35,419 nt of DNA from Magnetospirillum sp. 64-120 (GCA_001898825.1 MKVK01000054.1:1-35419); one strand, 5' to 3'; positions 25,444-33,476 are shown, numbered from the stretch's first letter. Notes: a model not told the origin generated them from the sequence alone. Numbers and translations are program-made.

Positions 25444-27275
25444 GATTGCTCGACCTCGCGCAGCCACAGCAGCAGGCTGACCGCCCACCACAGGCGCGGA
25501 TCGCCGGGATGGTCGCGCAGGGCCTGGGCCAAACGCGGGGCGTCAACCAAGCCGGCGGCCGCCGACGGTGGTTCGGCCAACAGGTCGTCCAATGGCAGGC
25601 TGCCCACCCGGAACTGCTCGGCGTGCCCCAGCCCCCGGTTCTTGGGACCGCCATGGACCCGGTCGGGCAAATGCGGACGCATGGCCCGGCGCAGCACCAT
25701 CTTACCCCCCTGGGGCGTCACCTTGGCGGCCATTGGCAGACGCATGGCCAGTTCCGCCACCCGCCAATCCAGGAACGGCGATCGGCTTTCCATACCACAG
25801 GCCATGGCGTTGCGGTCGGCATAGCGCAGGATCTGCGACAATTGCCCGCCCTGGGCGTCACGCGGCCCCAACTGGTCCAGCGGCATGGTCTGAAGGCGGA
25901 TCAGCTCGCCCAACCGACCGGCGTGGTCGCCGCGAAACGCCCGGCCCAGCACCGCCACGTGCGGACGGCGCGCCAGCAGCGCTTGGAACAGCGGCCGCGG
26001 CAGCGACCAGGCCAGCCGAGCAGCCGCGTCGCGCCACCCCAGATGCGGCGAGGCCCACAAACGCCCTGCCGCGCCCCACCGACCCGCCAGCATGGCGTCA
26101 CGCCAAGCCACCGGCAAATAACGGCGGGTGTAGCCGGAAAACAGCTCGTCGCTGCCGTCGCCGGTCAGCGTCACCACCGCGCCGGCCCGGCGCATGGCCC
26201 GGCACAGCCGCAGTCCGGCCAGGGGACTGGGCGTGCTGACCGGCAGTTCCTGCGCCCGCAGAAAGTCCGTCAGGTCCTCCATGGTCGGCGTGGGGTCGAC
26301 GCCAACCTGATGCAACAGCAGATGTGGGGCGACATGGTCGCGGGTGGCGGCGGCGGCGGCGGTCTCGTCGAATGCCGGGGCGGCGCCGGCATAGCCATAG
26401 GCGAAAAAGCCCAGGAACTGCCTGTCCATGTGTGGTGCCAATTGCCCCACCGCCCAAGCGGTGGCGCCGGAATCCAGGCCGCCGGAAAGCTGTGCCGCCA
26501 CCGGCACATGGGCACGAAGACGCAGGCGGGTGGCATCCAGCAGCAGGTCGGGCAGAATGCGCTCCGCCGCCGCCACGTCCATGGCCGGATCGGGAACCGG
26601 CCATGTATGAAAGCGCGAGCGGTCCAGCCGGCCCTGGCGGTCCAGCACCCACAGGGCGCCGGCCGGCACCTCGGCCACGCCCTCGACCATGGTGCGGTCA
26701 AGGTGGTCCGACTGCCCCAGCACCAGGAAGTCGAAGGCGACAGCCGGATCGACCCGCACCGCCATGCCGCTGGCGGCAACGACGGCCCGGACCTCGCTGG
26801 CGAATACGGTCAGCCCGTCCTGCTGCCGGAAATACAGTGGACGCACCCCCAGGCGGTCACGGCTGACCACCAGCCGGTCGCTGTCGTGGTCGTGCAGGGC
26901 CAGCGCCCAGGTGCCGTTGAAGCGGGCAAAGGCTTCCCGCCCCCATTCGGCCCAGGCGGCCAGGACGACCTCGGTGTCGCTGTCGGTGCGGAAGACATGG
27001 CCCAACGCCGTCAGCTCGGCCCGCAGTTCCACATAATTGTAGATGCTGCCGTTGAAGACCAGCAGGTCGCCGCAAGCCGAGACCATGGGCTGGGCGCCGG
27101 CGGGACCAGGGTTAAAGATGGCCAAGCGCCGGTGACCCAGCGCCAAACGCCGGTCCCAACGCCATGCCTCCCCCTCCCCGTCGGGACCGCGATGGGCCAG
27201 CCGCGCCAACGGTCGGCCCAGGCGACCAGAGTCCACCGGAGCACCGGCGCTCGCCACGACAACAATCCCGCACAA
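25437..27275 (-). CDS. Glutamine-hydrolysing asparagine synthetase-type amidotransferase
   Basis: A 612-residue AsnB-family enzyme with a complete class II glutaminase domain. The TTG at 27275 is the start because it puts Cys at position 2 (M-C-G-I-V), the required N-terminal nucleophile, and GGAGGT lies 10 nt upstream. The frame is open upstream to 27320, but that start would bury the Cys. Family blocks: HRGPDGEG, FNGSIYNYVELR, RDRLGVRPLYF, then the synthetase PPi loop LSGGLDSGATAW and GDGSDELFSGY. Enzymes of this type occur in many exopolysaccharide loci, where they probably amidate a sugar acid or a peptide. It heads the minus-strand operon of five coupled genes. It is not a second lasso cyclase, because the glutaminase is intact and no precursor is adjacent. 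Confidence 0.9.
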   Translation of the reverse strand: MCGIVVVASAGAPVDSGRLGRPLARLAHRGPDGEGEAWRWDRRLALGHRRLAIFNPGPAGAQPMVSACGDLLVFNGSIYNYVELRAELTALGHVFRTDSDTEVVLAAWAEWGREAFARFNGTWALALHDHDSDRLVVSRDRLGVRPLYFRQQDGLTVFASEVRAVVAASGMAVRVDPAVAFDFLVLGQSDHLDRTMVEGVAEVPAGALWVLDRQGRLDRSRFHTWPVPDPAMDVAAAERILPDLLLDATRLRLRAHVPVAAQLSGGLDSGATAWAVGQLAPHMDRQFLGFFAYGYAGAAPAFDETAAAAATRDHVAPHLLLHQVGVDPTPTMEDLTDFLRAQELPVSTPSPLAGLRLCRAMRRAGAVVTLTGDGSDELFSGYTRRYLPVAWRDAMLAGRWGAAGRLWASPHLGWRDAAARLAWSLPRPLFQALLARRPHVAVLGRAFRGDHAGRLGELIRLQTMPLDQLGPRDAQGGQLSQILRYADRNAMACGMESRSPFLDWRVAELAMRLPMAAKVTPQGGKMVLRRAMRPHLPDRVHGGPKNRGLGHAEQFRVGSLPLDDLLAEPPSAAAGLVDAPRLAQALRDHPGDPRLWWAVSLLLWLREVEQSW

Positions 27276-27408
27276 CTGTGGTTTTACCTCCGACGCCGAA
27301 AAGAATCCGCAAGCGAACACAAACAGTGGTCAAAAATTGCACATTTATCATTGCCGCAAAAGGCGGTCATATGGCTATCCTTCCACTCGCACAATACGAG
27401 AGGCAATT
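27276..27408. promoter_or_regulatory. Divergent promoter region of the amidotransferase and wecB-like genes
   Basis: A 133-bp gap with lower GC than the flanks. On the minus strand GGAGGT precedes the TTG of the amidotransferase, and TTGTGC, 17 nt, TATGAC is a possible promoter. On the plus strand GAGAGG precedes the TTG of the wecB-like gene. No long palindrome or known operator was recognised. Confidence 0.4.
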
Positions 27409-28524
27409 TTGCGAGTCCTGGTTGTCATTGGCACACGTCCCGAAGCGATCAAGCTGGCTCCTGTTATACATGCCCTGCAGTCTCGCCCCCACGTCCAGGT
27501 GCGCGTGTGCCTGACCGGACAGCATCGCGAGTTGCTGCAGCAGGGATTGGCGGATTTCGCCATCACCCCCCACCACGACCTGGACCTGATGGAGGCCGGG
27601 CAGTCGGTCAACGACCTGGCCGCGCGGGTGATGGTGGCCATGGGGCCGGTACTGCAACAACAACCGCTGGACTGGGTGGTCGTCCAGGGTGACACCTCGT
27701 CGGCTATGGCCGCCGCCCTGGCGGCGTTCCACCACGGGGTGCCGGTGGCACATGTGGAGGCGGGGCTGCGCACCGGCGACCCCCGCCAGCCCTGGCCCGA
27801 GGAAATCAACCGCCGCCTGATCGCCCAACTGGCCGACCTGCACCTGGCCCCCACCGACGGCGCCCGCGCCAACCTGGAGCGCGAGGGCGTGCATCCGTCG
27901 CGCGTGGTCGTCAGCGGCAACACGGTGATCGACGCCGTCAAGCTGGCCCTGGCCGCTTTGGACGGAAACGCCAAGGCGGACGGCGAGGACGAGCCGGCCA
28001 CCCCCATGGTCCTGGTCACCTTGCACCGACGCGAAAACCTGACGCCCGACAGCCTGGCCCAGGTCGAGACAGCGTTACAGACGCTGGCCCGCGACCACGG
28101 CTGCCGCGTCGTCTTTCCCTATCATCCCAATCCCGGCCTTTCTTCCATGGTCGAACGGCTTAGCGCCTTTCACCCCCGGCTGCGCATGGTGCCCCCCATG
28201 ACCTACGTGCCCTTCGTCCGCCTGATGGCGCAGGCCGACGCCATCCTGACCGATTCGGGCGGCATCCAGGAAGAGGCCGCCTTCCTGGGCAAGCCGGTGC
28301 TGATCATGCGCCGCCTGACCGAACGCCCCGAGGTGCTGGACGGCAACGCCATCCTGGTCGGCACCGACAGCCGCACCATCCTGGACGCGGTCGCCCGGGT
28401 GCTGGCCCGACCACAGGATTTCCACCGCCCCGCTGGGGCGCTGCAAGCCTTTGGTGACGGCGGCGCCGCCGCAATCATCGCCGACGCCCTGACCACCCAC
28501 CACCACGACCGCGCCCGCCCATGA
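27409..28524 (+). CDS. wecB: UDP-N-acetylglucosamine 2-epimerase
   Basis: A 371-residue non-hydrolysing UDP-GlcNAc 2-epimerase, making UDP-ManNAc. Family motifs: VVIGTRPEAIKLAPV at the N-terminus, VVVQGDTSSAMAAALAAF, VAHVEAGLRTGD, PEEINRRLIAQLADLHLAPT, VTLHRRENL and ILTDSGGIQEEAAFLGKPVL. TTG at 27409 was taken as start because it begins the family-conserved LRVLVVIGTRPEA strand, gives the usual length, and follows GAGAGG; the ATG at 27337 would add 24 unrelated residues. It pairs logically with the WecG/TagA-type transferase at 5996-6742. No UDP-ManNAc dehydrogenase is visible, so ManNAc itself is probably the sugar used. Its stop overlaps the next start as ATGA. Confidence 0.95.
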   Translation: MRVLVVIGTRPEAIKLAPVIHALQSRPHVQVRVCLTGQHRELLQQGLADFAITPHHDLDLMEAGQSVNDLAARVMVAMGPVLQQQPLDWVVVQGDTSSAMAAALAAFHHGVPVAHVEAGLRTGDPRQPWPEEINRRLIAQLADLHLAPTDGARANLEREGVHPSRVVVSGNTVIDAVKLALAALDGNAKADGEDEPATPMVLVTLHRRENLTPDSLAQVETALQTLARDHGCRVVFPYHPNPGLSSMVERLSAFHPRLRMVPPMTYVPFVRLMAQADAILTDSGGIQEEAAFLGKPVLIMRRLTERPEVLDGNAILVGTDSRTILDAVARVLARPQDFHRPAGALQAFGDGGAAAIIADALTTHHHDRARP

Positions 28525-29885
28525 CCTCGCCGCTTTCCGTCAACGACCGCCTGTTCCTGGCCCTGACCGCGCTGGTGCTGTTGACCCCGCTGCCGCTGGC
28601 AGCCAACCGCCCGTGGTCCTGGAGCGCCCTGTCCCTGGCCGCCGCTCTGCTGGCCCTGGCCTGGGCAGCGGCGCGCCTGACCGGGCGCATCCAGGGTGGA
28701 CTGGAACTGTCGCGTCTGACCGGGCCGGCCCTGTTGTTCCTGCCGGCTCTGGTCTGGGGCTGGATGCAGACCTGGAGCATCCTGCCCGACAGTTGGACCC
28801 ACCCCGTATGGGCCGAGGCCTCGGCCGCCCTGGGCCATCCCCTGCCGGCCACCGTGTCGGGCGACCCCGAACGGACCAGCCACGCAGTGATGCGGCTGGG
28901 CGCCTATGGCCTGGTATTCGTGCTGGCGGCGCAACTGGGTCGCCATGGCCGCCGCGCCCGCTGGGGAATCAGGGCCTTGGCCGCCGCTATCCTGCTTTAT
29001 GGCGTCCACGCCCTGCTGACCCACGCCCTGGAACTGGAATACGTGCTGTGGCTGCCCAAATGGGCCTATCTGGGCGATGCCACCGGCACCTTCGTCGGCC
29101 GCGCCGCCTTTGGCGCCTTCGCTGGCGTCGGGGTGCTGGCCTGCTTCGCCCTGGCGGTGCGCGGGCTGGGGGCGACCCTGCCGGCCATGCGTCCCGGCGA
29201 ACGGGTGGAGCGCCTGCTGTCACGCGGCGTGCCCTGGCTGATGGCCGGCTTCCTGCTGTTGCTGGCCGTCCTGGCCAGCCATTCGCGCGGAGCGCTGCTG
29301 GTCACCGGGGTGGGGACGACGACGCTGGTCCTGGCCGCCACCATCGGCCGCCTGCTGCGGCCGCGCCACGCGGCAGCGTTGTTCCTGTTGCTGGCAGCGG
29401 GGGCGGCGGCGGGCTTGCTGGCCTATGGCGACGTCACCCTGTCACGCATGAGCGGCGAAGGCGACATGATCGGTGACCGTCCCAACCTGTTGCGCCTGAC
29501 CTGGGCGGCCATCGCCGACGCCCCATGGTCGGGCCACGGCTTGGGAGCGTTCGAGCAAACCTTCCTGACCTATCGCGACCTGGGGCTGCCCCGGCCGGTC
29601 ATCTATGACTACGCCCACAACGCCTGGCTGGAAACCATCATGGACCTGGGGTGGCCCGTGGGGCTGTGTCTGCTGGCGTCGGTCCTGTGGGTGGTGGCGG
29701 TGTGTGCCCGCGGGCTGGTCGTCCGCCGCCAGGACCAGATACATCCCGCCCTGGCCCTGGCGGTGGCCTCCCTGCTGGGTGCCCAGGCGGTGGTCGACTT
29801 CACCGTACAGATTCCCGCGCTGGCGGTGATCTTCACCTATGTGCTGGGCATCGGCTTCGCCCAGTCCTGGCCACAGCGACGCTGA
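28521..29885 (+). CDS. O-antigen ligase/polymerase family protein (Wzy_C, candidate 2)
   Basis: A 454-residue polytopic membrane protein with about 10-12 hydrophobic segments. It has the Wzy_C layout: a central stretch VLASHSRGALLVTG, in which the Ser-Arg-Gly-Ala turn is conserved, then a long periplasmic loop. The loop contains GDMIGDRPNLLRLTWAAIAD, PWSGHGLGAFEQTF and YAHNAWLETIMDLGWPVGL, the block with the His used by O-antigen ligases. It would polymerise repeat units or ligate them to an acceptor in the periplasm. It is coupled to the wecB-like gene (ATGA). Together with the protein at 22949-24217 the locus has two enzymes of this superfamily. The IS3-type remnant begins just after its stop. 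Confidence 0.88.
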   Translation: MTSPLSVNDRLFLALTALVLLTPLPLAANRPWSWSALSLAAALLALAWAAARLTGRIQGGLELSRLTGPALLFLPALVWGWMQTWSILPDSWTHPVWAEASAALGHPLPATVSGDPERTSHAVMRLGAYGLVFVLAAQLGRHGRRARWGIRALAAAILLYGVHALLTHALELEYVLWLPKWAYLGDATGTFVGRAAFGAFAGVGVLACFALAVRGLGATLPAMRPGERVERLLSRGVPWLMAGFLLLLAVLASHSRGALLVTGVGTTTLVLAATIGRLLRPRHAAALFLLLAAGAAAGLLAYGDVTLSRMSGEGDMIGDRPNLLRLTWAAIADAPWSGHGLGAFEQTFLTYRDLGLPRPVIYDYAHNAWLETIMDLGWPVGLCLLASVLWVVAVCARGLVVRRQDQIHPALALAVASLLGAQAVVDFTVQIPALAVIFTYVLGIGFAQSWPQRR

Positions 29886-30051
29886 CGACCACTGGACAGA
29901 GCTGGAGGCCCAGACGCCGAAAGCCGAACCGCGGCGCTCGCTCAAGCCGACGATCGGCTCGCCCGTCAACCGCTTGCGTTCCACCTGGCCGCCTCCTGTT
30001 TGTTGGGACGGGCTCTACCTCAAACCAGGGACATTGGCGGAAAACAGGTCA
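29886..30051 (-). pseudogene. Remnant of an IS3-family element (terminal repeat and start of orfA)
   Basis: Read on the minus strand the stretch begins TGACCTGTTTTCCGCC (30051-30036), which looks like an IS3-type terminus. Then comes AGGAGG and a GTG start at 29984 giving VERKRLTGEPIVGLSER, close to the N-terminus of IS3-family OrfA (typically MxRKRF/L-S/T-x-E-Q-I-V/I-G-x-L-K). The similarity fades after about 20 codons and the frame runs into the 3' end of the polymerase gene, so most of the element is gone. The recognition is from memory of the family and needs a search. The first three bases, TGA, serve as the stop of the octaheme cytochrome gene. Confidence 0.5.
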
Positions 30052-30792
30052 ATCATGGCGACTGCGCCGGAAGCCGTCGCCGTCACGGCCGTCCCAGCGG
30101 ATATCGTGCTCGTCGGCGCTTTTGTGACAGCGGGCGCAGTTCTCGAAGTCGCGAATGCCTTCTTCGAGGTGCTCATCGGCTATCTTGCCGCGGCTGTGCT
30201 CGTGACAGCCGTAGCAGGTGTATTGCTTATAGTCCTGGCCAGTGTGGCAGGTGGCGCATTTGACGTTGTGGTCGCGGTCGAGGACGAAGAAGCGGGCATG
30301 ATCGAAGGTGGCCGGCTTCCAGCGTTCCTGGCCGTGGCACGCGGCGCAGTCCGGCCCCACCTGGCGGTGCAGCGCGTCGGTCGGGGCGCTGTGGCAGGTG
30401 CCGCATTGCTTCAGCAGCCCCGGCTGCAGCATGGCGTGGGAGAAGCGTCCGGCGGCGCGGCGGTACTTCAGCACACCCGCGTGGTCACCGTGGCAGGCGA
30501 TGCAGTCGACCTGTCTGAGTTGCTGGTGAAAGGCGGCCTTGGTGACGTTGTCGGTCTTGGCCACGCCCTTGGTGGTGAAGCGGCCGATCTGCTCGACCTT
30601 GTGGCAGGCGATGCACTCGGACGCTGGGGTGCCCACGAACGGCGTGTGGCAGGCGAAGCAGTCGGATTCAAGGTCGCGGTGGCCGGCGATCAGTGGGCCA
30701 GGGCTGACCATCAGGTGCGGAACGACGAACACCAGCACGGCAATCACCGCCAGATTCGCCAGCAGCACGCGAAGGACGAAACGACTCTTCAT
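30049..30792 (-). CDS. Octaheme c-type cytochrome, membrane-anchored
   Basis: A 247-residue periplasmic multiheme cytochrome. An N-terminal signal anchor (residues about 6-30) is followed by eight CxxCH haem sites in order: CFACH, CIACH, CIACH, CGTCH, CAACH, CATCH, CYGCH, CARCH. Several extra His (HRD, HGDH, HARFF, HEHS) could be sixth ligands, so bis-His haems are likely. It would take electrons from the membrane cytochrome b, whose gene overlaps it (ATGA). The ATG at 30792 is fixed by this overlap. The C-terminus after the last haem is short (about 26 residues), and the stop codon coincides with the tip of the IS-like remnant, so the original tail may be lost. Spacing does not match NrfA-type octahaem enzymes, and none has a CxxCK site. 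Confidence 0.9.
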   Translation of the reverse strand: MKSRFVLRVLLANLAVIAVLVFVVPHLMVSPGPLIAGHRDLESDCFACHTPFVGTPASECIACHKVEQIGRFTTKGVAKTDNVTKAAFHQQLRQVDCIACHGDHAGVLKYRRAAGRFSHAMLQPGLLKQCGTCHSAPTDALHRQVGPDCAACHGQERWKPATFDHARFFVLDRDHNVKCATCHTGQDYKQYTCYGCHEHSRGKIADEHLEEGIRDFENCARCHKSADEHDIRWDGRDGDGFRRSRHD

Positions 30793-31367
30793 GACCAGTT
30801 CCAGAACATGAGGATGGCGACCACGTGTCCCAGCGAAAGGATCGCGACGGCCAGCGTAATGGGGAAGTGCACCTTGCGCCACTTGGCCATGGCATCCAGC
30901 GTGGTGGCGTCCCAGAACACCTCGCGCTCGATCTCACGTGGCGACAGGCCGCGCTGGCGGTAAAGGTCGGACTTCTCCGCCAGGTGGCGGCGGCCGCGCT
31001 CGAACAGGAACTGACCGGTCAGGCCGCTGGCGAAGGCCACCAGCATGGCGATCATGGCCAGCCATGGCAGCACGGCGTTGAAATGGACGCCGGCATGGAT
31101 GACCACCAGCATCGTCCCCTGCCAGGTCAGCGCCTCGTGCAGGCCGAGATAGCTCCGCGGGCTGCCTGCGGTGATCAGCTTGCGCTTTCGCAGCGAATAG
31201 AGCAGCGACAGCAAAATCAGCAGTGTGCCGGGAATGCCCAGCCAACGCCCGATCCACACCAGGTTGAAGGTATGGAGCAGCCAGTCGCCCAGGATGGCCG
31301 CCGCCACCAGCGAGACGAACATCAACAAAAACGGCGCCACTTCCCTGCGCAAAAGCGATCTTTCCAT
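30789..31367 (-). CDS. Membrane cytochrome b-like protein
   Basis: A 192-residue protein with four or five hydrophobic segments. Conserved-looking His residues lie in helices: GLHEALTWQGTMLVVIHAGVHF and KVHFPITLAVAILSLGHVV, spaced like haem b ligands of ferric-reductase or b561-type membrane proteins. It would carry electrons from the cytoplasmic-side flavoprotein (31373-32605) to the periplasmic octaheme cytochrome (30049-30792), both in the same operon. The ATG at 31367 was chosen; a GTG at 31376 would make a GTGA overlap with the reductase gene but has no spaced ribosome site. The stop overlaps the cytochrome ATG. The exact family is not certain. Confidence 0.75.
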   Translation of the reverse strand: MERSLLRREVAPFLLMFVSLVAAAILGDWLLHTFNLVWIGRWLGIPGTLLILLSLLYSLRKRKLITAGSPRSYLGLHEALTWQGTMLVVIHAGVHFNAVLPWLAMIAMLVAFASGLTGQFLFERGRRHLAEKSDLYRQRGLSPREIEREVFWDATTLDAMAKWRKVHFPITLAVAILSLGHVVAILMFWNWS

Positions 31368-31372
31368 GGCGG

Positions 31373-32605
31373 TCACGCCCTCAGCACAAGGTTGGTCCGG
31401 GGGCGGCCCACGCACAGCAGGCAAGTCCCGGGTTCGGGATCGAAGTCGGGGGAATGCTCGTAATCCACCTCGCCTTCCTCGACGCGGGTCTGGCACATGC
31501 CGCAGCCGCCGGCGCGGCAGCCTGAATCGATGGCGATGCCGCTGGCCTCGGCCAGATCCAGCAGCGACCCGCCGGTCCACTGCACCTGCCGGCCAGAGGC
31601 GGCGAAGGTGACGGACAACGGCTCGGCCGGGACGACGACGTCAAGAGCAGGAACGGGTGTATCCAGCCGCGGCAACGAGGCCGGACCGAACGCCTCGTAG
31701 TGGACGCGCCCGGCAGGGACACCCCACTCCAACAACCCCGGCACCAGGCTTTCCATCATGGCGCTCGGGCCGCAGACGTAAAAATCGAACGGCTTGAGCG
31801 GCAACACCTGGCGCAGCAAGGTGATGTCCACATGGCCGCCGTGATGGTAGTCGCGGCCCTCGGCCTCGTCGGGCGCCGGGCGGCTGTGGCAGACATGCAG
31901 ATGGAAGCTGGAATGCCGTTCCGCCCAGCCCCGCAGCGGCAGAGCGAACGCCTCCTCGGATCCGTCTCGTACGCCGTAGAAAAACCACACCTCGCGGCTG
32001 GGATTCTCGTGCAGACAGGCGGCGGCCATGCTGACCATGGGGGTGACGCCGATGCCACCGGCAATCAGCACCACCGGCCCCGCCCCATGAGAGTCGAGGT
32101 GGAAGTGGCCCGACGGCGCCTTGACCTCCAGGACGTCGCCTTCGCGGACGCGGTCATGGAAATGGTTGGACGACAGGCCGGCGGGCACCCGCTTGATGCT
32201 GACCCGGTAGGCGTCGTTGCCGGGACGCTCGGACAGCGAGTAGCAGCGGACGACGGGATTGGCCTGGCCGGCGACGCTCAGCCGGAAGGTCAGGAACTGC
32301 CCCGGCAGGAAGTCGGGCACAGGGCCACCGTCGGCGGGTTCCAGGACGAAGGAGCAGATCGAGCGCGCCCGATCCTCGAATGCCTTCGAGCGCACTCGGA
32401 AAGGCCGGTAGTCTCGCCAGGCGGCATGGGGCGGCGCCACCGGTTGTCGAGCAGAAGGGGCGCCATCGTTGACGCCATTACCGATCACCCGTCCCTTCAG
32501 TTCCACATAGGCCCGCCAATGGCGCATGAAGGCGACCAGGGCGCCGATGCCGACTTGCAGAACGATTCCGCAAATGATCAGAGCGAAAAGTCCGCCGGCG
32601 GTCAT
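31373..32605 (-). CDS. Membrane-anchored FAD/NAD(P)/2Fe-2S oxidoreductase
   Basis: A 410-residue three-domain reductase. Residues about 4-27 are a membrane anchor. The FAD domain has RCYSLSERPG and the NAD(P) domain GPVVLIAGGIGVTPMVSMA and YVCGPSAMMESL. A C-terminal plant-type ferredoxin domain carries the 2Fe-2S ligands in CRAGGCGMC and, about 30 residues on, CLLC. This order matches phthalate-dioxygenase-reductase-like and Hcp-reductase/flavohaem-type proteins. It would oxidise NAD(P)H in the cytoplasm and pass electrons to the cytochrome b encoded next. GGAGA lies 6 nt before the ATG at 32605. It is the first gene of a three-gene operon; the 119-bp upstream gap should hold the promoter, but I found no clear hexamers or FNR box there. 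Confidence 0.92.
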   Translation of the reverse strand: MTAGGLFALIICGIVLQVGIGALVAFMRHWRAYVELKGRVIGNGVNDGAPSARQPVAPPHAAWRDYRPFRVRSKAFEDRARSICSFVLEPADGGPVPDFLPGQFLTFRLSVAGQANPVVRCYSLSERPGNDAYRVSIKRVPAGLSSNHFHDRVREGDVLEVKAPSGHFHLDSHGAGPVVLIAGGIGVTPMVSMAAACLHENPSREVWFFYGVRDGSEEAFALPLRGWAERHSSFHLHVCHSRPAPDEAEGRDYHHGGHVDITLLRQVLPLKPFDFYVCGPSAMMESLVPGLLEWGVPAGRVHYEAFGPASLPRLDTPVPALDVVVPAEPLSVTFAASGRQVQWTGGSLLDLAEASGIAIDSGCRAGGCGMCQTRVEEGEVDYEHSPDFDPEPGTCLLCVGRPRTNLVLRA

Positions 32606-32724
32606 TCAGAAAGTCTCCATGTGGCCCAAATCAAGGATAGTCGGACAATTTCCCGGCGCTCTCTGCGTCAGCGTTCAACGGCAGCAACATCCCTCATCGA
32701 GGTGTTCCTGGTTTTTCTTGAGAC

Positions 32725-32970
32725 TTAATCATCGTCGTCGTCATGGTCGTGCTTGCGATCATGGCGGTCGCGATGACGGTCTGATCGGACCGGGCGGACA
32801 TCGTCGTTTCCGGCCAGAAGCGTGGGGACTGCGTTCGATTGTCCCACCGCCTCGGTTTGGGCGACCTGCGCGGATGACGCGCCGTTATCGGTGATCTGCG
32901 AGTAAACGGTGGCGGTGCCGCCGATGATCGCGGCAGCGACCAAGCCATGGATCAACATTTTGCCGAGCAT
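32725..32970 (-). CDS. Small exported His/Asp-rich protein
   Basis: An 81-residue protein with a signal-peptide-like or anchor N-terminus (MLGKMLIHGLVAAAIIGGTA, then TVYSQ), a neutral middle part, and a C-terminal tail rich in Arg, His and Asp. The last 20 residues are RSDRHRDRHDRKHDHDDDDD. Such a tail could bind divalent metal ions or contact other proteins outside the cytoplasm. GGAGG lies 6 nt before the ATG, the strongest ribosome site in this region, so the gene is very likely real. It lies upstream of the reductase/cytochrome operon in the same direction, 119 bp away. I do not recognise a family. Confidence 0.75.
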   Translation of the reverse strand: MLGKMLIHGLVAAAIIGGTATVYSQITDNGASSAQVAQTEAVGQSNAVPTLLAGNDDVRPVRSDRHRDRHDRKHDHDDDDD

Positions 32971-33363
32971 TGTTTCCCTCCTGCGGGTGTCTCGATGCTT
33001 CGCAGCATAGCGGCACCAACCTGAACCGGGGGTGAACCTGTTAGAGGCACTTCCACCTGATTCCGCGTTGTGATTCGCTTGTCCGAGGCATTCAGGGGGA
33101 AAGGCCGATCACCACGTTGCTGGCTTCTTTGGTATCGACAGCCAAATTCAAGGCGAACCATCAGTGTTCCAACCGATGAAGTCGTGGAGCCGCGACTGGG
33201 TCACGAGCCCGGCCTTGCGCCCCTCCGATGCATGGCGCAACGAATAGGATTGACGCGGAGGAACCATGCGGTCAACAGGGGTGAATTTGGGGGATCGGGC
33301 AGGAAGCCTTGTCCCGCATTAAAAACCTGCGGGACAAATTCGCGCTAACAACCTGAAAAAGAT
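32971..33363. other. Intergenic region left of the att site
   Basis: No convincing gene. A minus-strand frame ends at a stop near 33161-33163 after the segment KAGLVTQSRLHDFIGWNTDG. The piece is under 50 codons with no clear ribosome site, and may be the tail of a lost gene. The only structured element is the stem-loop at 33309-33337. The region should also hold the promoter of the His/Asp-rich protein near its left end. It is native chromosome if the neighbouring tRNA-Glu fragment is a displaced 3' end. Confidence 0.45.
33309..33337 (-). terminator. Hairpin downstream of the tRNA-Glu 3' end
   Basis: TTGTCCCGCA and TGCGGGACAA form a perfect 10-bp inverted repeat around a 9-nt loop. It lies 27 bp past the tRNA 3' CCA in the tRNA's direction, the usual place for the terminator of a tRNA transcript. 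The T-run is poor on both strands, so Rho-independent function is uncertain. Confidence 0.5.
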
Positions 33364-33404
33364 TGGCGTCCCCACGGGGATTCGAACCCCTGTTACCGCC
33401 GTGA
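33364..33404 (-). other. Displaced 3' half of tRNA-Glu (integration attachment site)
   Basis: On the minus strand this 41-bp piece ends with GGGGACGCCA and holds the full T arm (AGGGGTTCGAATCCCC). It also holds the 3' side of the anticodon stem and loop (TCACGGCGG), as in alphaproteobacterial tRNA-Glu with anticodon TTC. Identity stops at about tRNA position 35; beyond 33404 the sequence (GAGAGAGATAAC) has no anticodon 5' stem, D arm or GTCCCC acceptor strand. It is therefore not a working tRNA. A tyrosine integrase gene starts 152 bp away. The fragment is best read as the att site left at the distal end of an integrated element. Confidence 0.85.
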
Positions 33405-33455
33405 GAGAGAGATAACTCGTACATTTCCGCACTTCTACGGACTTCGCACGACATT

Positions 33456-33476
33456 CTATGTACTGATATTACATAG
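33456..33476. repeat. Inverted repeat upstream of the integrase gene
   Basis: CTATGTA and TACATAG form a perfect 7-bp inverted repeat around a 7-nt spacer, followed by TTTTTTA on the plus strand. It could be an operator for a dimeric regulator or a weak terminator facing the integrase gene. The AT-rich stem favours an operator. Confidence 0.45.

Noticed and set aside
25437-27275. Second lasso cyclase
   Set aside because: It has an intact Cys2 glutaminase domain and classical AsnB blocks, and no precursor or B1/B2 genes are next to it.
33070-33348. 92-codon plus-strand ORF in the intergenic region
   Set aside because: No ribosome site, no motifs, and it runs through the hairpin at 33309-33337.
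33364-33440. Complete tRNA-Glu gene
   Set aside because: The 5' acceptor strand, D arm and 5' anticodon stem are absent beyond 33404.
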